Below, one piece after another: positions 47,831 to 58,650 of a stretch of 64,000 bases of DNA. The notes beneath the pieces were generated by a model, which saw nothing but the letters and a program-made list of their open reading frames with translations, was not told the origin of the DNA and searched no databases. The stretch is from Dictyophora rubrovolvata (lineage: Eukaryota; Basidiomycota; Agaricomycetes; Phallales; Phallaceae). The position numbers and the translations under genes were made by a program. Position 1 is the stretch's first letter, and each line of letters opens with the position of its first letter. The stretch spans positions 1,488,001-1,552,000 of the forward strand of contig CP114124.1 in NCBI GenBank assembly GCA_029959195.1, read 5' to 3'.

Positions 47831-50448
47831 TTAAAGTTCCTCAGACTCATCCGCATTTAGAATCAGAAGAGTGAAGAAGCGGACTTGATCTGTCAGAGCA
47901 ACAGCGGATACAGCTAAAATGGCGTTAACGCCTAGCGACATCAGGAAATAATCTTTATCATACCCTCGTTCACCGAGTGAAGCCCATCTATAGAGTAAAC
48001 CGCTAAGATGAAGTTAGGACAACATATTTAGCCAAACCAACCAGAATATATACCATCTGGTCTGAAAAATGGGCTGTATCTAGAGAATAAAGAGTTTGAG
48101 TGAACATGGTGTCGTGCTCTAATAGAGAAAAATAGTCTCATACCGGAAAATATGAGGTGTTAAACGCCAGTAGTATCGCGTATCTAAACAAGATCTGAAT
48201 CAAACGGATCCTTCGAAATAAAATAGGTCTATTTGTACCAGTATCTGAAATGATGGTGAGCACGAAAAATCACTCAGCGGCTGTAAACGATATCACGTAC
48301 TAACTGAGCTAATACCCGGGGCAATAACGAGCTACGGAGATCATCCTGATCTAATTCTTCGAAAAACAATCTAATAACCCACCCTCGATTGATCGAAATC
48401 TGAGTTTACAATCTCTTGCTCGAACATAGTTCTGATGGTGGAGGACAGCAATAACCACGGTTTAGCATTACCCGTGGGGCTCGTAGGAGCCGGTTCGTAA
48501 CCACTTTTGAAGGCGTCGAAGAGAACAACGCTTCCTGAATCGGCCGAGGAAGTGGTATTCTCAAAGAAGCTGAGCTTCAAACTGTATTTCTCAGCTACAG
48601 GCTTTAAAATGGAATGGATGTGTGCTTTTACAGCGTCTACAGAGCTAGAATGAATGAATTTAAGTTGTAATACATAAATTACAAAGACGCATATCACCTT
48701 GTTGTGTCAATGCGGTGGTTCACCACTGCAGTTGCTTGTTCGGGAAGCGCATTAACCTTTACACCGCCTTTGATAAGATCAATTGCCTGAGTTGTCTGAA
48801 TTAGATATTTCATTCCTGGAAGGTCGGCCAGAATCGCCTTTTGGACTCGAGCCAGAGCCTCGTCAGAAGTTTGAGATTCTAATATATCCTTCTTCAGAGA
48901 TGATGAAATGCCTGCGGTATGAACAAGGCATCGAATAGTCTCGTATGTCGCTTGATTGCGAAGTAAATGGGGCTGAAAAGGGTTTTCTTCTAAAGCAACC
49001 AAGAGTTTGGACAAAAGACCAATGCTCTTGGTTGCATTGGTAAGTCCCCAAGTGTATTGTCTCCCAAATGAATAAACCCTTACTGTATGATCAGGAGGTT
49101 GACTGGAATGTCCTCCGCGAGCATTCACTTCAATACCAACATTCAGATACCCCTATAATTATTCGATTATTAGAGACGGAGGGACTGGCGGGTCGTGTTT
49201 AGGTTCTACCTTCTCGCTGGTGCTGGGGGTAACGACTGCACTCCCATAAGCAATCATAGTGCTACCTGAAGAATATTAGCTATTGACAATTTGTTTGGAA
49301 ATATAAGATAGTTGACCTCCTTCATCAATAGCAAGAGCAAAACCGTTTTCACCATAGGTTTCCAGCAGATATTCGCTTATGTTGCCAGCACCCTGTGTAA
49401 ATTTACTCAGTACTATGATAGTGGAGTTAAGAGAACAGTTAGACGAACCATATTTCCACCAGCCTCTTCGTCAAAGCCAAAGGCTAGAACAATACTCCTC
49501 TCAGGCTGAAACCCGTTGTCCAACAGTGTTTCTATTGAAGACCTACAGTGCTTGAGTATAAAGACGGGTCATTGAATGAGAAAGATAATACATGATAGAG
49601 ATCAAACAGCCCTTATCGTCAATACTTCCTCGTCCCCATATATATTTACCTTGGGTTTGATTTGATAAGGAAAATTCGCTGTAGAGAAGCATAGAGCAAG
49701 TTAAATACCGTCGTAAAAGCCAGAGAAAGGACGATGAGTCCATTGATCAATAGTCGAAGGTTCAACAGGCACAACGTCTGGTTTGTCGATCATTACTACG
49801 GGACAAACGATTTCGCTCCATTGACATTAGAAAGAGGTTTACCTTGATGAGCTGCTAAAAGCAGCGGCTTTAGAGATCGATTTTTACCCTCCCAGTGATA
49901 AACGAGCCCATAAGTATTAATTTTCATTAAATCGAGTTCCTCATGTCTGACAAGTAAATATGTTATCTCATCATTGGATACACATACGCGTCATGAACGC
50001 ACATTAGAGGGAATTCATCGCGAAGGTAGTTATGGAATTGTCTAAATACTCTCCATCGTGGATCTTTGCCAATAGGGCCCATTTCGTCGTGAGATACTGT
50101 AGGCAACTTGATTGCGCCGGACAATAACTCGACTACTTGTAATTTGAATTCTTCACTGCTGTAGAGATCCTTGAGCTGGGAATGCAAGTCGGCGTGTTTG
50201 ACGGGTGTTTGACTCTGAACTTGAGGACATATTGGTTCGCCATTCGGAGGATAAGGATCCGAGTGTGCAAGAAAGTACGTGGACAACAGAGTAGAGTATT
50301 TGACAATTAAAGCAGTCGATAAAAGCAAGGTTACGAGCCAGTGCCATTTGTAAATTGTACGACCACCGTGTTTGCGAGCGCGTTCGTTATTATTTTTGAA
50401 GCTTGCATCAGCAATTTCAGCATCCATGGCGGAGCTCTTTGAAGACAT
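47831..50448 (-). CDS. Carboxypeptidase S-like / Gly-Xaa carboxypeptidase (peptidase M20)
   Basis: 596 residues; zinc metallopeptidase of vacuole or secretory route. Exons 49988-50448, 49843-49946, 49709-49777, 49592-49649, 49449-49542, 49317-49392, 49210-49265, 49084-49152, 48698-49026, 48383-48644, 48316-48331, 48239-48244, 48144-48183, 48054-48079, 47964-47987, 47831-47931. A type II membrane anchor (WLVTLLLSTALIVKYSTLL) follows a basic tail. Metal and catalytic marks: LLLAAHQDVVPV, GRGSIDDKGCLI, FGFDEEAGGN, VNARGGHSSQPPDHT, DTRYYWRLTPHIFR, DGLHSVNE. The chain ends VRFFTLLILNADESEEL, as in CPS1. Exon 12 (6 bases) and the last intron (32 bases) are uncertain. An in-frame ATG at 50574 would add 42 residues. 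Confidence 0.88.
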
Positions 50449-50758
50449 TGTGAGATTCAAGATAGTACTGATTGAGGAAAGGTATGTATAGTTGAAGGAA
50501 AGTTTGAACTTCACTGGATCCTCACGTAACAATATGTAGGTACGTGCGGGCGCCCGTGCTAGATGATCAACCATGATATTATTCTCACTGAGAACGCGTA
50601 AAACCTTGAACCGGTTACCGAATCCACTTGATTTTCTAATTCGATTTCACATGATTTCATGAGATGAACAAGTCAAGCGAGAGGGTAGGACGCGTGACAT
50701 GCGTGATATGACACACAGCGTCTTTGCGGATGATTACATCGAGTCTTGTGTTTGTCAA

Positions 50759-50931
50759 GGGGAGAACAATCGAACGATCTCCAGAGAAAATATTTCTGTC
50801 TCTAGCGTGTGGATATCGTCATAACCACCACAGTACTAGAAATCTCGTGAGGGCGCTGTTATATATATAGTGTGAAACTTTCATATCAGCATCAATAATA
50901 AACTCAATGAAATGGAGAGCATCTCCGAACA
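50759..50931 (+). repeat. Diverged direct repeat, copy 2 (upstream of Nudix gene)
   Basis: Partner of 47562-47707, 3.2 kb away. It ends about 60 bases before the Nudix start. The pair brackets the M20 peptidase gene. Confidence 0.8.
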
Positions 50932-50991
50932 TTGAACTAATTATATTGCCCGCTGTAAATATGGCTATGCAAAGGATTGCTTCTTGCCACC

Positions 50992-51928
50992 ATGTCGCGC
51001 GCGCTCGCCGCAGGTTTGCACGTTCGTTGTTTGACCGCCGCTGGCGCTGGCGCAGCCAGCACACCGCAAATACCTCTCCACGCTCCTTTGACACCCAAAA
51101 CTCTACTGAAAATACAATCTTTGCTGAACGAGTCGGTGGAGAATGCATACTCAAATCCTAATGCGCACTCTGATAAAGACCGCGACGCCACCGCCGCCGT
51201 GCTTGTACCCTTGTGCAATGTCAACGGCCAACCCGGTATCCTATTTCAAGTTCGAGGCAAGCTGAGGACCCACAGTGGGCAAGTCAGGTATACAGTATAC
51301 ATATGTTTGGTTTACTTGTAGCAGCGAACTGACGATCGTGGTTAGCTTTCCGGGAGGGAAAATAGACGAGGTCGGTCGACTGTTCAGGCAGTTCAAGTAG
51401 TCTCTCTTTACTAATAGATTTTTCTTGTCAGTCGGACAGGTCTCCTGAAGACGCAGCTATTCGAGAAACATGGGAAGAAATGGGCATTCACCCTAAAAAT
51501 ATTCATGTGTTGAATCGAATGGAGTCATGGCAAGAGCGCTCCCTCGTGGGTCTCCAGGTCCTTCCTATTATTGTGAGCATAACATCGCCTAGTGTTTATA
51601 ACGTCTAGTTTCATATATCCAGGGATATATATCTCCATTACAAAACAACCACCGTCCATCGGATCCTATACCTTCTCTCAAAACTTCATCGCTAATGCTG
51701 TCAGCAACTGAAGTAGCCCACGTTTTCCATCTTCCCTTCAGTGATATGTTGACATCGTCACGCCTAAGACGAGACTTATTCCGGGGATCTCAGCCTTATT
51801 GCACCGTAGACGTTTCCGATAAGATACCCCAACTAGCGGCAACGAGCGACGATGATAATCGGTTAGAGGTGTGGGGAATAACAGGATGGTACTTGTCGTT
51901 GTTTATGCGTGCTATGGGTGTATGGTAG
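50992..51928 (+). CDS. Coenzyme A diphosphatase, Nudix family (Pcd1/NUDT7-like)
   Basis: 255 residues. Exons 50992-51287, 51346-51370, 51432-51572, 51623-51928. The CoA-type signature LFQVRGKLRTHSGQVSFPGG leads straight into the Nudix box GGKIDESDRSPEDAAIRETW..EEMGI, with the REtwEEmGI metal-binding core; the extended LRxHxGQ..FPGG lead is specific to CoA hydrolases that split CoA into 4'-phosphopantetheine and adenosine 3',5'-bisphosphate. Start ATG at 50992 gives MSRALAAGLHVRCLT, weakly mitochondrial in character; no peroxisomal C-terminal signal (ends AMGVW). It converges on VMA12 with 72 bp between stops. Confidence 0.92.
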
Positions 51929-52000
51929 TTTTGCGAGTTAGTTATATAAACTAGAGTAGAATTCATTAATAATATAGATGTTTTTTTTGGAATGGATGTA

Positions 52001-52718
52001 TCAATGGCCGGCTCGTCTTTTTCGCAACTTCATATCGTCCTTTTCTTTCTTGACCGGCGCAGGGGTGATCTCAGTCTCCTCTGCATTTTTCGAAAGCTTC
52101 TCTCTTTTTTTCTTTTCATCAAACTGGAAGCGTATGCCCTTCGGACGCGATTTGTCTCCACGCGACTGCCATATTATAAACAAAATACCTTCGGTTACAG
52201 CGAGTATCAGTGCAACCGACAGAGCGAATAAAGCTCGCTAGCGTCTTGTTAGTTGAAAATTTTCGCGTCAATATGTCCCATACCCATTCGTCTCGCCAGC
52301 CCACATGTTGACTAGCCCACCAGCCGGCATATCCCGCTCCTCCGACGCTGAAGAGACCGTTGACAAGCGCGAGAATCGCTTTCCTATCACTCAGATTCTT
52401 GTGTGCTGTTTCCGCGGGATCCTCCGGAGGGCCGTACTTTGGAAATTTGGAAAGAGGGGATGTAATTGTTCCAGAGAGAAGCGAAATCATGCTATAATCA
52501 TTTGCGTGCAGCTGCTTCCCGGTGAGCTGTTTACGAGCATCTTCCGTCCGAGCCCATTGGGAGATTTTCAGGAGGGTTGGATAGGATATTTCTATTTGTT
52601 CTTTGAGTGGGATTGATAGTGCATCTTTTAATTCGTCTGGTAAGCAATCGATTACGGCCTCGAGTTTTGCGACCAGATGCTGTGGAAGAGAAACGGTTGT
52701 GGTGGTCAAATCTGACAT
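52001..52718 (-). CDS. VMA12: Vma12-like ER factor for V-ATPase assembly
   Basis: 223 residues. Exons 52284-52718 and 52001-52237. Yeast Vma12 with Vma22 helps build the vacuolar ATPase Vo sector in the ER. Seen: a soluble N-terminal part (LVAKLEAVIDCLPDELKDAL; YPTLLKISQWARTED), then DRKAILALVNGLFSVGGAGY, AGWWASQHVGW and RALFALSVALILAVTEGILF as the two membrane spans, and a Lys-rich cytosolic C-terminus (KKREKLSKNAEETEITPAPV) ending KLRKRRAGH. The layout matches pfam Vma12. It is divergent to ataxin-10, with only 38 bp between start codons. Confidence 0.85.
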
Positions 52719-52756
52719 AACTACGGCACAACGGCTTCTGAGCGGAAGCAAAATTT
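52719..52756. promoter_or_regulatory. 38-bp divergent promoter, VMA12 / ataxin-10
   Basis: All the sequence between the two ATGs: a GC-rich centre (cggcacaacggcttctgagcgg) and an A/T-rich flank before ataxin-10. Such a spacer cannot hold two full separate promoters and leaders, so transcripts must start within or overlap the neighbouring gene. Confidence 0.6.
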
Positions 52757-54722
52757 ATGGCTGAACCCTCTTCCCTTGTCGAATCGTTTAAAAGTAAATT
52801 CATAACAAAACGGGAGGCGTGCGATGTTGTCGACGATTTTTCAAAAAGACTCGCCAGAGAAGATCAACTAAGGTGAGTATGCAAGGTGTAATCAACATTT
52901 GAGATGCTGAGTCGTAGACATGACTTACCGGTGTCAGCGCCGACGCTATGGATTCATCTCGCGGATAATTGGGAATATTTGAAAGACAATTCCATCGACC
53001 TGACTGCACACTCGAATTCAATATTGTCTCTGGCTCGGTTTACGCGTAATTTAGTAGCTGGCGTACCTGTTAACCAACAAAATGCATTGTGACTGAGTCT
53101 TACCACTTCGATTTGTTCTCTTGCGTCTAATTCTAGCACTCAAGCGTAATAGAACCCGAAATACGTTTTGTAATTTTTAGATTAACCTCATTCTCGGAAA
53201 TAAGTAAAGAAGAGTGTAGGCTGACACACCGCTCTGGCCCGTGTATTCGGCTTACTTCTGTTGCAGCATACCCTATAACGAGGATGCTGGTCCAAACCTT
53301 GTCAAATATCATCACAGGAAACGTGCAATTATCTATCACACTTTGGGACACGTATGTTACCGTATCCGAAGAGAAAGAAATCATCTCGTGAGCTCGTTGC
53401 CTACAGTGCCAATTGCTTTTCTTATGATATATCTCTATGTTTAGGAGATTGCTCGCGTCGTCTGATGTAAAGACTATAAATGCCACATTAACCCTGATAT
53501 TAAATAGCATGAATTCAATGTCAGTTCATTTTCTAAGTCGTAAGACTTCCATTGAATTCACCTTATACCGTTTAGCTCGAAAATCACGTCGAGGAATATT
53601 CTCCGTATCCTCGTTAGGATTCTAGATCTTACGGAAGATATAACTTCAAAAGAGAACGAATCTCAGGAAGAGGAGGAACTGTTTTTATTTTCGTTAGTTG
53701 TGTTCGCTTAATAAATCAACCGTCGCTGATGCGTTTTTAGGTACCGAATTTTTGAAAATTTATTTGAAAGGGAGATCAGCAACGTTTTATTCGAGTCGTT
53801 TTCAATGTATAATTTCATGAATTCCTTGATTATCGATCCACTCATTCCTTGTAGCGAGGGGGAACCAATAACGCCGCACCAAACAACACTGTTGAAGCTG
53901 CTAGATTCGTATTTTCGTGATATCAAAGTCATGAAAACGGAGCATTCAACTCGGAATTATGCATTTCTGACAGATAATCTCCTACATCTGTTAATATATG
54001 CCCAGCAAGCTATCAAACAATCGTTGAAAATTGTCGAGACGGAGTTGCCACCTGGACAGGATGAACCGGTCTTACAAGACCTGGACGTCCGTCTGCCCAA
54101 AGTATCTGCGGGACTGATTCTTTTAGCACAATGTGTAAACACGATTTGTGTACAGTTCCAGGACGTTCCAGATGCAGCTTTGAATGACATAGGGTATCAA
54201 AGTGTGGTTGTTGGCAGCCGTTCTCCAGGGTTTATCGAATCGCTAATAGGTACAGTCATTTTGTTTCGTTTGCCTTCGTCTATGTTCAAACTCGTCCTTT
54301 GCTTTATAGAAGTCTTACGGCTTTTGGACCAATTTCTTCCTCGCATAGTGTTTGGGAAAGCCGTACCTTCGCCAAATACGAATACTACCACAAGCCATAA
54401 TGACACCAAAGGTTTCGCATATTTGAAACGGGATTTGGTTCGGCTAGCTGGGACGTTATGTTACAATAACAGCGGTATGCAAAATCGGGTTAGGGAATGC
54501 GAAGGCATCCCTGTTATTATGAACCTCTGCGTTATAGACGAACGAAATCCATGTGAGTCAAAATTTCTAAATCATCTCCGCCTAATTACAAATCTCATGA
54601 TTTTAATAGATTTGCAAGAGCATTCATTATTTGTTTTACGCAACATCCTTCACGAGAATCCAGAGAACCAGGCTGTCGTTGACGCTTTGAAGCGGGTAGA
54701 AGACTCACTGACGCGTCCATAA
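52757..54722 (+). CDS. Ataxin-10 homologue (armadillo-like)
   Basis: 548 residues. Exons 52757-52872, 52918-53088, 53145-53387, 53445-53519, 53576-53692, 53741-54552, 54610-54722. Marks: SLARFTRNLVAGVPVNQQNA, TRMLVQTLSNIITGN, a helical ARM-like body with a long middle (LKLLDSYFRDIKVMK, LPKVSAGLILLAQCV), FKRDLVRLAGTLCYNNSGMQ-type region (seen as YLKRDLVRLAGTLCYNNS, NRVREC) and the C-terminal ataxin-10 domain PYLQEHSLFVLRNILHENPE..NQAVVDAL. Fungal members (yeast Ctr86) are essential and of poorly known function. The exon 3 boundary (53145) is the least certain. Confidence 0.88.
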
Positions 54723-54810
54723 CGGTACACAATATTTAATTCGCCTGTATAGTATTTGGTTTACCTCAATCGCCTGCTTATTAAAGTTATAACATTGCAT
54801 ATATCTATCT

Positions 54811-54847
54811 ATATATATATATATATGCGTGCGTGTGCGTGTGTGTA
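54811..54847. repeat. TA/TG dinucleotide microsatellite before REC8
   Basis: (AT)8 followed by gcgtgcgtgtgcgtgtgtgt, ending 33 bases before the REC8 start, so likely in its promoter or leader. Confidence 0.8.
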
Positions 54848-54879
54848 TGCTCGACGCCGTCTTGATCTTTCTCCCCGCC

Positions 54880-57806
54880 ATGTTTTTCAGCACCGAGCTA
54901 TTAGCTCGACGAGACAGCGGATACGGTCTTTTGTGGTATTGTGCCTATCCTCTTTTCAGGACATGTGTATATTCAATTATTATTGCAGGTTGGCTGCGAC
55001 ACTCGGTTCAAAGTCGAAGAAACTTGGCCGTCGAGAGGTGGTGTCGGCGGATATAGCGCGCCTCTGTAACTTGGTCTCTCAACCGCCCGAGCCACTTGCT
55101 TTGCGCCTTTCTAGTAATTTGATGGTCGGCGTAGTTCGGTACGATTCTAGACATGTTTTCTTTTAAAAAAATACAGATATTACTAATGCTATTTGCGCTT
55201 TTAGGGTTTATAAAAGTATGTATTTCCTCCTGTCGTTTGGTGTGTGGTTTGACAAACACTGGTTTTAGTCAAGTGCGATATCTTTGAAAGTGATGTTAGC
55301 AATTGCGTCGTATCTTTAAAGAAAAACTTGAACGAGTTGCGTTCCACAAATAAGGGAGGTATAGACATGATACCAGTGGCGCAAAGGTTAGAAATACTAT
55401 AGAAATAGTACATGCGATATCTTCAACTTTCTTATTTTTCACAGGCCAGACACTCTAAATTTGCAAATCGATCCTGCTATGTACATGACTATCGAACTGG
55501 ATGGGATTATTGACGTGAGTCTTACTTGCTATTTGTCCTATTCGTTCATTGGCGACCTTGAGCTTAGGACTGGGATGTGATTTGTCGAAACATTAATGAA
55601 GGTAAATTCTACTTTAAACTTTGATTGAAATCAAAATTCTTATGTGTTGTCCAGATGAAAAACTCCCTGACCATCCTAGTTTCTTGTCTTCCCTCAATCC
55701 AAATAAATCAGTCAACGCGTCTGTATCTTTCAACTCTTACGATAGAAATAAATTACACAAGCTTGACGAATCATTTGAGCATTTATTTTCCAGCTCCTTT
55801 CTGAAATCACTTGGGGGCGAAAATTTGGATGAGCCGTCCACGTCCCCCGCTGCAAACATAAACGATGTTCTCTTCAACTTGGATTTTGATGAACCAATTG
55901 GGCTGGGTGAAGAGATGGAGAAGGACCTTGAAGAGGCGTGGAACTTGTCTTTACGACAGGAGGGGGAACGCAACAAAAGGTATACATATATGCTAGTGAT
56001 TATTACTGACTCGTAATTCGTCCTGCAAGCATAATCAAACCACGAGAAAGTAGCGTCCCAGGAATAATAGACCCTTTTGGACCTTGTGACGATGGACAAG
56101 GATATACTATACCCACGGCAGAGGTATGATTTGTGTAAACGCATTATCCTTATGGTCTAATAGTTCCCAGCCTATGGATATAATGCCTCCAAACGAAGAT
56201 CCCTTTGGTATGCTACTCTCCGCTAAAATGTGTTTATATACTAAATACCTCTTTCAAAGGCATTTCACCCGCGCGCATGATGCTTGCGAACCAAATGGAC
56301 CAGATGCACATGGACGCTAACCCAGTACAAACAATAGAAACGATTGTCATTGAAAAAGTGTCAAAACCGAAAATAAAGAAGTATACCATAACTTTGGACC
56401 CGACAACGGAGTTATCTGATGAACAAATGAAGGCAAGCTTCACATGTTATCATGAACCCCGGCTCCTGATTAATTTAAATTTAGGCTAACAGACAGAACC
56501 ACTTCGAGGAAATGAAACGTCAAAAATTGGACATGGATAAGAAGCGTTATGAAAAAGAACGGAAACGGAAATTCGAAGAAGCTCTATGGAACCCTCCTTC
56601 GCATTGTGCGTTCATTTGCGTTTTTGGTGTCCTTTAGTCTTACACGGTCTTTGATTAGTCTATGCACCCGAACTTGTTGGTCTATGGAATGAACGTGTTA
56701 TTAATCCGGTCCGACAACAAGAAACTTTATGGAGGGAGAGCCTGGAGAATAACGGTACGGTTTCCTTTACTCTCGATTTGCAATACTATTTGAGACGAAA
56801 TTTTTGTACAGCCAATGGTCGACCTAAGAAACGTCGTCAAACCGGTGAAAAGCCGTACACGATAGCTAAATCTCGGGACAACAGTATTTTCAACGGTCCG
56901 GGAGACACCATACCCTTAGACGGTTTTAATGAAATTCAGATGGATGTGGATACAATTTTACCGCCTGAATTTCCTCTCAGCTCTGGAAGCAGACGTTCCT
57001 CTCAGGTTAGTTTAAGTAATAATAATAAATATAATTTAGTTTTGATTGAATATATGTATAGGATCTAGGACAACCACGACATGCTTCCAACCCACCTCTT
57101 TCGCACAGTATTAGTATATTAGAACATGGCGCAGACCATTATGAGTCGCAAGGGTTTCTGTCCAACAATATTTTTCCCTGGGATAACGCCCCCAATTCTT
57201 CTTCGACTGGAGCCGTTTTGACCGGATTTGCAAATAGGAGTGATGCTCAGATTAGTATAGAGGGCTCTGTTGTACGCCTGAGAAGAGGGTCGGGAAGTAT
57301 TGGCAGTAGTCCAACTGTCGTTTTCAACGATCTCTCGCTCCCCGATGTCATAAACAGTGATAGTGGAGCCGTTTTAGGAGGTGGGTCGGACAATATCGTC
57401 TTTTTTTGAACAAACCAATCGGATTGTTTAGACAACGACGAACAAATGATTGGAGAAGCTCAAGGAGAATCTGACAACATTGTGACGTTAGAAAGGAATT
57501 CATTCAATTTTTTGGGGTATGCTATATACATAATTGTTTCTTCTGCATTTTTTTGACCCATTAATTTAGCTATGCCAAAATGCATGCAACCACGACGCGC
57601 GGGGAGTTGTTCTTCTCTGACATAGTTCCGCTTGAAAGCAGCTCAGCTCGAGTGGCAGCTGAAGGATTTTATCACTGCTTGGGTAAGATTCATGACCCGA
57701 GCCTGAGTGCATTTATTCAATTCCTTCCATAGCTCTCGCTACTAAAAAACTTATAAATCTCAATCAAACTGAACCTTATGGCCCCATTAGAATACATATT
57801 TTGTAG
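54880..57806 (+). CDS. REC8: Meiotic cohesin kleisin Rec8
   Basis: 689 residues; closes the cohesin ring between sister chromatids in meiosis. Exons 54880-54935, 54989-55138, 55205-55215, 55269-55386, 55445-55514, 55568-55601, 55655-55979, 56030-56123, 56171-56207, 56260-56432, 56485-56605, 56659-56754, 56812-57005, 57062-57380, 57432-57516, 57570-57682, 57733-57806. N-terminal Rad21/Rec8 domain: MFFSTELLARRDSGYGLLW, ARLCNLVSQPPEPLALRLSS, NLMVGVVRVYKIKCDIFESD. The middle is disordered with a KIKKYTITLDPTTELSDEQM block. The C-terminal winged helix ends FYHCLALATKKLINLNQTEP. Length and no strong Rad21-only features favour Rec8. Exon 3 is 11 bases; intron 10 (56433-56484) has a GC donor. Confidence 0.9.
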
Positions 57807-57996
57807 GGCACGCCGCACGTCGTACTACTTTAATACCATCGCTTTATGTCGCCGAGGTTCTGGTTCGGCATTTGCCGGGTACTTTACAGCACCCAAAAAA
57901 ATCATTTACGTAACTCGTTTTTCTTCATCCTCAAGACTCGTCCTACGACACCGACCCTTGCTCCTCCTTCGTAAGAAGTAAAAAAAAAACTTTTAA

Positions 57997-58507
57997 ATGG
58001 CTCCCAGTAAAAAGACCAAAGCCGCGAAGACCACAGAATCTATTTCCTCCCGTTTGGCTCTCGTCGTCAAATCAGGAAAATATACATTGGGATACAAATC
58101 AGCTTTGAAGCAAATGCGAAGTGGGAAAGGTGCGTTGAAATTCCACAACTCTCTCTCTGGGGGACTGGAGCGTGAGGCTGAGAAGGTCCCTTTTTGCTGA
58201 TCAATTTTTTTCCCTCCCCTCTATTACTTATGTAGCCAAGCTTGTCTTGATAGCTGGTAACTGCCCACCGCTACGCAAGTCTGAGATTGAGTACTATGCT
58301 ATGTTGTCGAAAACCGCTGTTCACCATTTTTTGGGTTCGAATGTTGCCTTGGGGACTGCTGCGGGAAAACTTTTCCGAGTTGGGTAAGTTTCGATTGGTA
58401 ATAATAATTGTTGTCGTGTTTTGCTTACGGTCAACTTCAGTGTTATGACTATTAGCGACCAAGGTGACAGTGACCTTTTGTCAATCGCTGAAGGTCCAGC
58501 CCAATAA
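57997..58507 (+). CDS. RPL30: 60S ribosomal protein eL30
   Basis: 115 residues. Exons 57997-58129, 58236-58383, 58441-58507. Marks: [60 protein letters not shown], and a C-terminal [15 protein letters not shown]. Full family length. The region just before the start is pyrimidine-rich (ccttgctcctccttcg) followed by an A-run, typical of fungal ribosomal-protein leaders. Confidence 0.97.
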
Positions 58508-58650
58508 ACCAAAAAAAAAGCTGCATTGTTCATGGTCTCTTATCGTATGATCTTTTTTACATTTTCATATGTATTAAGTATGGTGTTCTACAATATGCAC
58601 AACAAGCACGCCTGAGTCATATAACATACTACTAAGTGTCAAAATCCTAA

